The position numbers were made by a program, and so were the translations under genes. A stretch of 64,000 bases of DNA, from contig NZ_JAPFRE010000045.1 in assembly GCF_026183735.1 (NCBI RefSeq), forward strand, positions 62,001 to 126,000, in the 5' to 3' direction. This document shows, piece after piece, positions 19,475-27,813 of the stretch. Every line of letters begins with the position of its first letter. Positions within the stretch are counted from its first letter, which is position 1. Under the pieces are notes generated by a model. That model saw only the letters and a program-made list of their open reading frames with translations, was not told where the DNA came from and did no database searches. Source of the stretch: Alteromonas sp. ASW11-130 (GTDB taxonomy: Bacteria > Pseudomonadota > Gammaproteobacteria > Enterobacterales > Alteromonadaceae).

Positions 19475-19547
19475 TGTCCCCAAAAGCGTGACAAAGTGTT
19501 ATGTCCCCATTATGATGACAAAACCTTTTGTCCCGAAATTGGGGAAT
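19475..19547. promoter_or_regulatory. Three 27-bp-phased operator sites between xre and tnsD
   Basis: TGTCCCC-N8-GACA at 19475-19493 and again at 19502-19520 (TGTC/GACA arms, 11 bp between the arms in both). A third, degenerate copy is at 19529-19547 (TGTCCC, then GAAT in place of GACA). The starts are exactly 27 bp apart. Sites 1 and 3 cover the ribosome-binding sites (GGGGA) of the xre gene and tnsD respectively. This layout fits autoregulation and joint repression by the adjacent Xre protein. Confidence 0.75.
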
Positions 19548-19548
19548 T

Positions 19549-21108
19549 GTGGTCACGTTACCTTTCTTCCCTCAGCTATATCCAAATGAGCTTTTTTATA
19601 GTGCATTAGCTCGCTACAAGGTTAGGTGCGGAATCCTTCCCGATAAGCTTTTAGCCAAGGATGTGTTTCAAGTACGGACAGTGATTGCGTCAGCAGAAGT
19701 ACCAAATTGCATAAGCGTTGCTCACACAAACATTCTGCCAGACCTATCAATAAGTGCAGAAGAACTGGTACTTAAACACACGTTATATTCGCTTTATGCC
19801 GCATTTTCCGATCAAAGGATAAAACGTAAGATCTTAAAGCAAATGCTTAATACTGGCGCTAACACCTATACAACAAGTCTAGGGCTTGCCACTTGTGTAC
19901 TAAGGAAGAATAACTTTTTTAGGTTTTGTCCATTATGCGTTCTTGAGCAGATAAACACCTATGGCGAAATGTTTTGGGACCGGAGATGGTTTGGGGTGTA
20001 TACCAACTGCTGCCCCATGCATGGCATAACGCTGCACGAAACTGACATAGCAATACATAATCCAGCTCGTCATGCGTATATTCCGCTAATCGATGTAATT
20101 CATTCAATTGACTCAAATACGGCGACAATACGTAGAGCGAGTGTGCAGGATGGCTTAGTGGCGAAAGCCGCGATGAATATCTTGGAAAATCTTGATTGGC
20201 CTACTTTAACGCTTGATCAGTTAACTCTGTTTTATCGGGGGTTGGCAATTGATAGACAATACAATCGCGGACAATATATTTGCCAAGCTGAAGTTGCCAA
20301 TTTTATTCAACGGTTTTGGTCATGGAGATGGCTGGAATCCTGTGGTTTTAATAAGAAGACCTTTGATCAGGCAATGGCCGCTTTATTCAGAAAGCACAGA
20401 AAACAGCAAACTTATCTCATTCATTTAGTTGGTGCTCTACCTTTTTTTGATGGAGACATAAACTCGTGGATCAATGCAGTCGTGAGCTTGCCACCTACTC
20501 AACGCCTCCTTGCAACACCGTCAACGCATGGTTCCTCTCAAGAGGATAGGGCTAAATTAGCAAAATGGAAAAACGCGTGGCTCGCTATGGTAAAGTCAGA
20601 CGGCCCCAAGCAAGCTCGAACCAACACCACGGATGGAAAAAAGCTTTACGCGGCCCTATATCGTGCAGACAAATATTGGCTACTAGATACCAACAGTAAA
20701 TATCGAGTAGACAGAACGAGTAAGAATGACCGGGTAAATTGGGGGAAACGTGATCACGTTACGTGCAAGGCGCTATTCGCATGTTTGTATTTAACGAATG
20801 ATGTTAGCTCAGAAAGGCGCTCAAAACGTTGGTTTATGCTACAGCTTAATAATTCAGCCACAATTGAGCATAACCTTTATAGGTTACCGTTAACCGCAAG
20901 ATTTTTAGAGCGTTACAGCGAAAGCGTTGAAGACTATCAATGCCGACGATTAACACAAGCCACCGCTTTTTTTGCAAAGCAAAATATACGTGCCCAGCCA
21001 TGGCAACTTTATCGAAGGGCTAGAATCAACACCCAAAGGCAAATATCATCTATGGTTTGTAAAACCTGTGAGTGGTGTGTTGATTGGCTGGCACAAAATA
21101 TAAAATAA
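19549..21108 (+). CDS. tnsD: Tn7 target-selector protein TnsD (TniQ domain)
   Basis: Sequence-specific binder of the glmS 3' end that recruits TnsC and TnsAB to attTn7. The CCHC zinc finger has the same spacing I know for Tn7 TnsD (C-x2-C-x24-C-x2-H; C127, C130, C155, H158 counted from GTG 19549). Other family blocks are visible: P-N-E-L-F-Y-S-A-L-A-R-Y, L-F-R-K-H-R-K and R-Y-S-E-S-V-E-D-Y. GTG 19549 with GGGGA 3 nt upstream gives 519 aa (Tn7 TnsD 508 aa). TTG 19528 is the alternative, but it lies in the operator array. It overlaps tnsE by 25 nt. Confidence 0.95.
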   Translation: MVTLPFFPQLYPNELFYSALARYKVRCGILPDKLLAKDVFQVRTVIASAEVPNCISVAHTNILPDLSISAEELVLKHTLYSLYAAFSDQRIKRKILKQMLNTGANTYTTSLGLATCVLRKNNFFRFCPLCVLEQINTYGEMFWDRRWFGVYTNCCPMHGITLHETDIAIHNPARHAYIPLIDVIHSIDSNTATIRRASVQDGLVAKAAMNILENLDWPTLTLDQLTLFYRGLAIDRQYNRGQYICQAEVANFIQRFWSWRWLESCGFNKKTFDQAMAALFRKHRKQQTYLIHLVGALPFFDGDINSWINAVVSLPPTQRLLATPSTHGSSQEDRAKLAKWKNAWLAMVKSDGPKQARTNTTDGKKLYAALYRADKYWLLDTNSKYRVDRTSKNDRVNWGKRDHVTCKALFACLYLTNDVSSERRSKRWFMLQLNNSATIEHNLYRLPLTARFLERYSESVEDYQCRRLTQATAFFAKQNIRAQPWQLYRRARINTQRQISSMVCKTCEWCVDWLAQNIK

Positions 21109-22691
21109 AAGGGGTCGAAGACAACGACACGCTTCTCTATATAGGCTCTCTGTTTCGTAACGCATATAGTGCCGACTGGCATATTCAGGTTAGATTTAAA
21201 AAATCTCAGAAGAGGTCTGTACTCGCCTCGCTTATCTCCGATCTTGTGGTTGGTCACACATACAATGCAACAGGCACAGAATCTGTAGAAAAGAAACTTA
21301 AGTCACTAAGCTGGAGCAAAGTCATAGCTGATTTATCTGGGCATGGTCTTGGTCTTAACAGTCTAAATATAGATAATCGCTTTGAACGCTATTTCGTGCT
21401 TGAAAAGAAAGGTTCATTTGTAGCAATCCCACAATTAGAGCTGGCTCGTGCGTTATTTCTGCAAAACAGCAAGATGTTTCATTACGCCCTTGAACCACTC
21501 TCTCTTGGCATAGACTTCAATTCGTACCAACCCAATATAAACTGTCTATACATTGAAGTTAACGCCAGCGCTCAACTTTCGAGAAGCCGTTTTACGCAAA
21601 TTTTCAATCAGGGAAAGCTAGCCTATACATTGTGCGATAAAGCAGGGAATAATGCTTTTTTATCGATTCATGAGAACCACCTTAAATATCGAAAAGGTAA
21701 AAAATATAAGGACGGCAATACAACCACATGGTGGTCTTTTGCATTTAACCCACCCGATTTAACCGGAGCCAAGCTCAAGGTTGTCTGTGGCAATACCAAG
21801 AGAAACTATAAGAACAAGCCATTAGTAGTGGTGACCGAGATTGTTGGCCTAACTGATGTGCCCAATTCGTTACCTAACAATATTCGGTTCCTCAGTAAAG
21901 ATTGGCTAAAAGCATCAGCTCATAAGGCTAAAGGTGAGTCTGAAAAGCCTGATAAAACTCCCAGCTTTTTCGAAATAGATGACGAGACTTCTGCAAGCAG
22001 CTTTCTGCCAGAGAGAACAGTTAATGCACAAGGACTAAGCGAATTTTCCCTAAATCCGAAAAGGCATTCGGAGACGCTCACCACTAACAAAAAGATTGTT
22101 GTAGGAGTTGACGGAGATCAGCGTGAGTTAGCTGGCAGCGAACTTGCCAGCACAGACTTATCCTCATTGTTGGGAGAAGCTACTCCTGTCGTAACATCGA
22201 GCAACACCGATGATCAACTTGATCAATCAGTATTTGATGCGTTTAAGGCAATGGTGGAAGAGGTTGGCAGGTCGCCGAATCTAGACTTTATAAGTTACGA
22301 GATAAGGACCCTGCATAAAGTTGGCGCATCCAGAAGTCATAACAAAAAAATTAGCGGTATTCCACGATGTGCTGCGGTGGCGCACTTTAAAACCACGAGT
22401 TCGCTAAATTCATTAACGTTGATAGAGTTAGACTTGACCGATTTCGATGACAATAAACGGCTCTCAACGCTGTTATTCCACTATGATTGCTTGGACGAAG
22501 CACGTGGTCGTGTAGATCCTATTTTGTCCGCTCTAGTAGCGAAATCGCTGAGTTGGCCACGTAAATACCTTGAGCATACTGGGATCAAAGCAAAATTTAT
22601 AAGCCACATCCCGGGCCACCCAGTTAATAACTCTGTGTTCAGTGAAGAGCAAACTCAAAGCTGGGCAAGAGCAATCTTAGAAAAGATATAA
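21084..22691 (+). CDS. tnsE: Tn7 transposition protein TnsE
   Basis: In Tn7, TnsE directs insertion into conjugating plasmids and other replicating DNA, through 3' recessed ends and the beta clamp. The 535-aa product is close to Tn7 TnsE (538 aa). Shared blocks are L-Y-I-G-S-L-F-R-N near the start, I-P-Q-L-E-L-A-R-A-L-F-L (about 112-123), the W-W-S-F-A-F-N-P-P segment (about 213-221), and a C-terminal domain from about 380. The likely start is TTG 21084, inside tnsD. Its presence means the element probably keeps both the safe-site (TnsD) and the spreading (TnsE) routes. Confidence 0.9.
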   Translation: MAGTKYKIKGVEDNDTLLYIGSLFRNAYSADWHIQVRFKKSQKRSVLASLISDLVVGHTYNATGTESVEKKLKSLSWSKVIADLSGHGLGLNSLNIDNRFERYFVLEKKGSFVAIPQLELARALFLQNSKMFHYALEPLSLGIDFNSYQPNINCLYIEVNASAQLSRSRFTQIFNQGKLAYTLCDKAGNNAFLSIHENHLKYRKGKKYKDGNTTTWWSFAFNPPDLTGAKLKVVCGNTKRNYKNKPLVVVTEIVGLTDVPNSLPNNIRFLSKDWLKASAHKAKGESEKPDKTPSFFEIDDETSASSFLPERTVNAQGLSEFSLNPKRHSETLTTNKKIVVGVDGDQRELAGSELASTDLSSLLGEATPVVTSSNTDDQLDQSVFDAFKAMVEEVGRSPNLDFISYEIRTLHKVGASRSHNKKISGIPRCAAVAHFKTTSSLNSLTLIELDLTDFDDNKRLSTLLFHYDCLDEARGRVDPILSALVAKSLSWPRKYLEHTGIKAKFISHIPGHPVNNSVFSEEQTQSWARAILEKI

Positions 22692-22772
22692 AGACTGAGC
22701 GAACTGAACAGAAAGTACGACAGCGCAACTAAGATAGGGCAAGGCTTAAAAGCCAGTACTCTAGGCCTTTAG

Positions 22773-23084
22773 TTACTTAGGCATTCCCTTGTGATCAACT
22801 GCGACAAGGGTGCATTCATCGCTATGGCGGCTACCAAAGTCAGCGAGTTTCGCTTCAACCTTGGCAACATCCTTTTGGTAACGGCAGAACAAGCAAATCA
22901 ACTGCTCATCGCTATTCACTATAGCGCGAACATCATTTAGCCCGGCATCAATGTTGTAGGAGTCGCCATCCAGAAGATGCACAGTCTCAGCGTTAAACAT
23001 CTCTTTGCCGATGGCCGCTAAGGCTTTTTCAACAGACCAATCGCATTCGTCCCTTAATTTTATTGCTGTAGAGCAGTAAGGCAT
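22773..23084 (-). CDS. Hypothetical 103-aa protein
   Basis: A compact acidic protein with two Cys near its N-terminus and L-F-C-R-Y in the middle. No family is recognised. It stands alone on the minus strand between tnsE (convergent) and the WYL regulator (divergent, 104 bp). The frame has an ATG start and normal composition, so a real gene is likely but its role is unknown. Confidence 0.5.
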   Translation of the reverse strand: MPYCSTAIKLRDECDWSVEKALAAIGKEMFNAETVHLLDGDSYNIDAGLNDVRAIVNSDEQLICLFCRYQKDVAKVEAKLADFGSRHSDECTLVAVDHKGMPK

Positions 23085-23188
23085 TGGCGTTACCTCGACT
23101 TAGTAGATTGATACGAAAGTATGAACTCTTTACAACCGTACCAAAATAAACCACACTAGCAAGTTCTTAAGGTGAATTTATTAGAATA

Positions 23189-24067
23189 ATGTTGGAAAAC
23201 ATCGGCTACGCACAGAAGCAGCGCCTTGCATACATCGACTTTTCGTTGATGTTTAAGGGGGCGATATTTAGGCAGGATTTAATCAACCGCTTTCAGGTTG
23301 GTTTATCGGCAGGCTCTCGTGACTTTAATTTATACAAAGAATTAGCGCCGAATAATCTTGAGTACAGCACCAAAGATAAGCGCTACTTCCAAACCGAGCA
23401 CTTTAAACCTGTATTCACTCACGACGCCCACCGCACGTTAATAAAGCTGGCGAATGACATTAGCGATGGATTTGATGCTATTGGTGATGTGCATTTTCCG
23501 GTGGAATCGCCTTCTAGCCTGAACATTCCCGATATCGCCATAGTGGCCAAGCTGGTGCAGGCAATTTTTAACAACAAAGCGGTAAACATTATCTATACGT
23601 CGTTATCTAGTGGCTCAGCCGCCCGAGAAATAGTGCCGCACAGCGTTGTCGATAACGGGCTTCGCTGGCATGTGCGTGGTTATGACAGAAAAACCAAAAG
23701 CTTCCGCGACTTCGTATTAACCCGAATCAGCAAAGTAACAATTAAAGAAGCCGCTAAGCCAAACGAATTACCAGAAGCAGATTCCGAATGGCAACGGCTA
23801 ATCCCTTTGCAACTGGTGCCGCATCCTAAAAACGTGCAGCACCCTACAGCCATTGCACTAGATTACGCCATGGTAGATAACCAGCGCATTGTCGAAGTGC
23901 GTGCTGCCATGGCAGGCTACCTACTAAGGCGTTGGAATGTGGATTGTACCGAGCGTGGTACGTTAAAGGGGCCGGAATACCAGCTTTGGCTGCAAAACAG
24001 GTTTGCGTTAAACAAGGTGGTTAATTTAGCGATAGCACCGGGATACACACAAGGAAGTGAAAGTTGA
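23189..24067 (+). CDS. WYL-domain transcriptional regulator, CapW/BrxR type
   Basis: 292 aa: N-terminal winged helix (about 5-80), a central WYL domain (about 120-195, with P-H-S-V-V-D-N-G-L-R-W-H-V-R-G-Y-D), and a C-terminal WCX-like extension. The architecture is that of the CapW/BrxR family, ligand-responsive repressors known to stand at the head of CBASS, BREX and other defence operons. An inverted repeat ATAC-GAAA-GTAT (23111-23122) upstream is a possible operator. The stop overlaps the next start (TTGA), so it is the first gene of an eight-gene unit and its likely controller. Confidence 0.88.
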   Translation: MLENIGYAQKQRLAYIDFSLMFKGAIFRQDLINRFQVGLSAGSRDFNLYKELAPNNLEYSTKDKRYFQTEHFKPVFTHDAHRTLIKLANDISDGFDAIGDVHFPVESPSSLNIPDIAIVAKLVQAIFNNKAVNIIYTSLSSGSAAREIVPHSVVDNGLRWHVRGYDRKTKSFRDFVLTRISKVTIKEAAKPNELPEADSEWQRLIPLQLVPHPKNVQHPTAIALDYAMVDNQRIVEVRAAMAGYLLRRWNVDCTERGTLKGPEYQLWLQNRFALNKVVNLAIAPGYTQGSES

Positions 24068-24984
24068 GCGACATTAAATTATTTCAGTTAGGCCAAAACG
24101 CCGTGACTGAACTTACAAGCCAAGCTGCTAAATATGAAAAAGACTTGCAGCAACTGGTTGAACAGCAGATGGAAACCTTTCTAGGTGTGTCGTTTTTAGC
24201 ATCTGAGTTTACTACCTCAAACGGGGGGCGTATTGACTCGCTGGGGCTAGATGAAAACCGATGTCCGGTGATCATCGAATACAAACGCCACACCAATGAA
24301 AACGTCATAAACCAAGGCTTGTTCTATTACGACTGGCTGCTAGATCACAAGGCAGAATTTCAGTTATTGGTGATGAAAGCGTTAGGCGCTAAAGCCGCCG
24401 AAGAAATCGAATGGAACGGCGCTCGTCTTGTATGTATTGCCAGCGACTTCACCAAATACGATGAACACGCCATAAAGCAAATTGATAAGAACATAGAGCT
24501 TATGCGCTATAAGTACTTTGGCGATAATCTGCTTATGCTTGAACTGGTAAACACCCAATCAACCAAAACCAACCAAGCCGTTGCCAATACCAAAGCATCA
24601 GGTGTTAAAAAGTCATCGCAGGATAAAACCCATCAGCAGGCGCTGAGCAATGCCAGCGCTAACCTGCTGAAGCTTTACAATGAAATTTGCGACTTCTGTG
24701 AGTCGCTAGGCGATGACTCTCAGCGCAAAGAGCTAAAGCTATACACCGCGTTTAAACGCATCAAAAACTTCGCCAGCGTTCTTGTATTACCCCAGAAAAA
24801 AGACGAGCGTATATTGATTTACTTAAAGGTTGATGTAAACAACATAGCGCTAGAAGACGGATTCACTCACGATGTTACCAATAAAGGGCATTGGGGCACG
24901 GGCAACTTAGAAGTTGTTATCCGTAATCAGCAAGATATCGAAAAAGCAAAGCCACTTATTCAGCAAAGCTTTGAAAATAATTAA
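24064..24984 (+). CDS. PD-(D/E)XK-like / DUF5655 protein
   Basis: 306 aa. The N-terminal half has a nuclease-fold signature: G-G-R-I-D-S-L-G-L-D (about 57-66), then V-I-I-E-Y-K-R (about 71-77), a PD-(D/E)XK pattern like that of NucS/DUF91. The C-terminal third (about 215-305) matches the DUF5655 layout with L-K-L-Y-T-A-F-K-R-I-K-N-F-A. A start TTG overlaps the WYL stop, and hsdM begins 18 nt after its end. Proteins of this type occur beside restriction systems. Whether it cuts DNA or modulates the HsdRMS complex is unknown. Confidence 0.75.
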   Translation: MSDIKLFQLGQNAVTELTSQAAKYEKDLQQLVEQQMETFLGVSFLASEFTTSNGGRIDSLGLDENRCPVIIEYKRHTNENVINQGLFYYDWLLDHKAEFQLLVMKALGAKAAEEIEWNGARLVCIASDFTKYDEHAIKQIDKNIELMRYKYFGDNLLMLELVNTQSTKTNQAVANTKASGVKKSSQDKTHQQALSNASANLLKLYNEICDFCESLGDDSQRKELKLYTAFKRIKNFASVLVLPQKKDERILIYLKVDVNNIALEDGFTHDVTNKGHWGTGNLEVVIRNQQDIEKAKPLIQQSFENN

Positions 24985-25002
24985 AAGGGAAGTCATACCA
25001 AC

Positions 25003-26598
25003 ATGGTAGAGCAACACAAAAAAGCACTAGAAAAACAACTGTGGAACATTGCCAACTCACTGCGCGGCAACATGAGTGCCGACGAGTTTCGCGATTACAT
25101 ACTTGGCTTTATTTTTTATAAGTACCTGTCAGAGCGCATGGATATTTATGCCGATGACCTGCTAAAAGAAGATAGCATCAAGTTCGATGCCATTGATGAA
25201 TCGAGCACGCAAGGCCAAGAATACCTAGATGCCATTAAAGTAGAGGCCATCGACCAACTTGGTTACTTCTTAAAACCCAGTGAGCTGTTCCATGTACTGG
25301 CACAAAAAGGCGAGGCTGGTGAGTTTATCCTTGAGCCACTTACCGATGTGCTGAACCACATTGAACAAAGCACCATGGGCACCGCCGCCGAAGACGACTT
25401 TAATGGCCTGTTCGATGACATCGACCTTACCTCGAACAAACTGGGTAAAACCGAAAAAGCAAAAAACGAGTTAGTTTCAAAAATACTGGCCCACTTAGAT
25501 GCCATCGACTTTTTACACCACGAAACCGATATCGATGTACTCGGCGATGCTTACGAATACCTGATAGGTCAGTTTGCCTCAGGTGCGGGTAAAAAGGCGG
25601 GTGAGTTCTATACGCCACCCATGGTGTCTAAGCTTTTGGCCAAGCTGGTGACCATAGGTAAAACCAAGCTTAAAAGCGTGTACGACCCTACCTGCGGCTC
25701 AGGCTCTTTGTTGTTGCGGGTAGCCAAAGAGGTGAAAGAAGTCGGTAAGTATTGCGGGCAAGAGTCCAACCCCAGTACCTATAACCTCGCCCGAATGAAT
25801 ATGATTTTGCACGGCGTGCATTACCGCCAGTTTGATATTCAGCAAGACGATACTTTAGAAACCCCACACCATATAGAAGAGCGCTTTGAAGCTGTGGTAG
25901 CCAACCCGCCGTTTTCGGCAAACTGGAGTGCCAGCCAAGGCTTTTTAACCGACGAACGCTTTCAGGATTACGGCAAGCTTGCGCCTAAATCTAAGGCCGA
26001 CTTTGCCTTTGTGCAGCACATGGTGCATCAGTTAGATGAAAAGGGCACCATGGCGGTGGTGTTGCCACACGGCGTATTGTTCCGGGGTGCCGCCGAGGCA
26101 CATATTCGCAAGCACCTGATTAAGGATAAAAACTACCTCGATGCCGTTATCGGGCTGCCAGCCAACGTGTTTTACGGCACCTCTATTCCTACCTGCATTC
26201 TGGTACTCAAAAAACACCGCCAGCATAAAGACAATATTCTGTTTGTTGATGCCAGCCAGCACTTTGGCAAAGCCACGAATCAAAACTACTTAAGGGATGA
26301 AGACTTAGCTCGCATCTTAGAGGCAGTTGAAAAACGCAGTCAGCTTGAGCCAGAAAAGGCCGACAAGTTTGCCTATGTGGCAAGTATCAAAGAAATAGCC
26401 GAAGACAATGACTACAACCTGAATATTCCTAGGTATGTGGATACGTTTGAGGAAGAGGAGTCTATAGACTTAAGTAATATTACTAAAAGGCTGGAAAAAG
26501 TTGATGAAGAATTATCAACTGCGGATGACTTGCTTACTAGCCTTTGTAAAGAGTTAAGTATCACATCTCCATTTGGGGGTTGTCGTGAAGAAAGATGA
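25003..26598 (+). CDS. hsdM: Type I restriction-modification methyltransferase subunit HsdM
   Basis: N6-adenine methyltransferase subunit, working with HsdS. 531 aa: N-terminal HsdM helical domain (about 8-160), then a SAM-binding domain with motif I D-P-T-C-G-S-G-S (from Asp228) and the catalytic N-P-P-F at 301-304. It overlaps hsdS by 14 nt, so M and S are translationally coupled as expected for a fixed-ratio complex. Confidence 0.96.
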   Translation: MVEQHKKALEKQLWNIANSLRGNMSADEFRDYILGFIFYKYLSERMDIYADDLLKEDSIKFDAIDESSTQGQEYLDAIKVEAIDQLGYFLKPSELFHVLAQKGEAGEFILEPLTDVLNHIEQSTMGTAAEDDFNGLFDDIDLTSNKLGKTEKAKNELVSKILAHLDAIDFLHHETDIDVLGDAYEYLIGQFASGAGKKAGEFYTPPMVSKLLAKLVTIGKTKLKSVYDPTCGSGSLLLRVAKEVKEVGKYCGQESNPSTYNLARMNMILHGVHYRQFDIQQDDTLETPHHIEERFEAVVANPPFSANWSASQGFLTDERFQDYGKLAPKSKADFAFVQHMVHQLDEKGTMAVVLPHGVLFRGAAEAHIRKHLIKDKNYLDAVIGLPANVFYGTSIPTCILVLKKHRQHKDNILFVDASQHFGKATNQNYLRDEDLARILEAVEKRSQLEPEKADKFAYVASIKEIAEDNDYNLNIPRYVDTFEEEESIDLSNITKRLEKVDEELSTADDLLTSLCKELSITSPFGGCREER

Positions 26599-27790
26599 TG
26601 TATTAACTCCAATGTTAAGGTTTGGAAGCTTTAATGGCGCTTGGAAGAAAAGACAAATTGTTAATGTTTGTGAGTTAATTTCAGGGCAACATTTATCTCC
26701 TGATGAGTATGTTAATTCGCCAACTGATACTCCTTATTTTACCGGCCCATCAGATTTTACTAACTCTGAGAGTGAGCTTAGTAAATGGTCGTTGGTCCAC
26801 GCAAAGGTTGCGATAAATAACGACATTTTGATTACTGTCAAAGGAAGTGGAGTCGGTGAAATGATGCTGCTCAAGCTACCCAAAGTAGCGATGGGTAGAC
26901 AATTAATGGCGATCAGAAGTAAAGCCGTTAATGACATTAGGTTCATCTATTTCAGACTGTCAAAAAATAAGAAGCTGTATGAAGCTTTAGCGTCTGGCAA
27001 TATGATCCCCGGCTTATCTCGCCAAGATATCTTACAAACCAAGTTATTTATTCCCTGCCACCAAGAACAACAAAAAATCGCGGACTTTCTGTCGGCGGTA
27101 GATGAAAAAATTCGTCTCCTCAAAGAAAAGCATGCGTTACTCCAGCAATACAAAAAAGGCGTGATGCAAAAGCTGTTCAGCCAAGAAATCCGCTTTAAAG
27201 ACGACAACGGCCAAGCCTTTCCTGATTGGGAAATGAGGACGCTATCAGATATCGCAGAACCAATAAAAAGAAGAGCACCCGAAGCTATCGATTGTGTGAT
27301 GACGATATCTGCTGGGCAAGGGTTCCTTCATCAGAAAGACCGCTTTAGCCAAGTAATTGCTGGTACTTCACTCGATAAATATACGCATATTAGGAAGGGT
27401 GAGTTCTCTTACAACCGAGGCAACTCGAAATCTTACACTTATGGCTGTATCTACAAATTAGATACAGAAGAAGAAGCTTTGGTTCCTTATGTTTATCGTA
27501 GTTTCAGACTTAAGGAGGGTAATGCCGATTTTTATGCTCAATTGTTCGCATTTAAGTATCTAGATAAGCAGTTGAGGCGATTAATTTCCTCTTCAGCGAG
27601 GATGGATGGGTTACTTAACATTGGAGAGAAGGATTTTTACCAAGTGAGAGTACCTTTCCCATGTTTAGAAGAACAAACAAAAATTGCTGATTTCTTGCAA
27701 GCATTAGACAAAAAACTAAACGCAGTACAACAACAAATCGACCTGACCCAAACCTTTAAAAAAGGTCTGTTGCAGCAGATGTTTGTGTAG
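26585..27790 (+). CDS. hsdS: Type I restriction-modification specificity subunit HsdS
   Basis: 401 aa from GTG 26585 (GGGGG box 5 nt upstream, overlapping hsdM; TTG 26573 is an alternative). It has two target-recognition domains, each followed by a helical spacer with the family pattern E-Q-x-K-I-A-D-F-L (about residues 160-170 and 355-365). Each half ends near K-K-G-x-x-Q-x-x-F. It should specify a bipartite DNA target. The two TRDs differ from each other. The recognition sequence cannot be read from protein alone. Confidence 0.94.
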   Translation: MKKDDVLTPMLRFGSFNGAWKKRQIVNVCELISGQHLSPDEYVNSPTDTPYFTGPSDFTNSESELSKWSLVHAKVAINNDILITVKGSGVGEMMLLKLPKVAMGRQLMAIRSKAVNDIRFIYFRLSKNKKLYEALASGNMIPGLSRQDILQTKLFIPCHQEQQKIADFLSAVDEKIRLLKEKHALLQQYKKGVMQKLFSQEIRFKDDNGQAFPDWEMRTLSDIAEPIKRRAPEAIDCVMTISAGQGFLHQKDRFSQVIAGTSLDKYTHIRKGEFSYNRGNSKSYTYGCIYKLDTEEEALVPYVYRSFRLKEGNADFYAQLFAFKYLDKQLRRLISSSARMDGLLNIGEKDFYQVRVPFPCLEEQTKIADFLQALDKKLNAVQQQIDLTQTFKKGLLQQMFV

Positions 27791-27813
27791 CCATTAGCAA
27801 GAAAGGAATCTAT

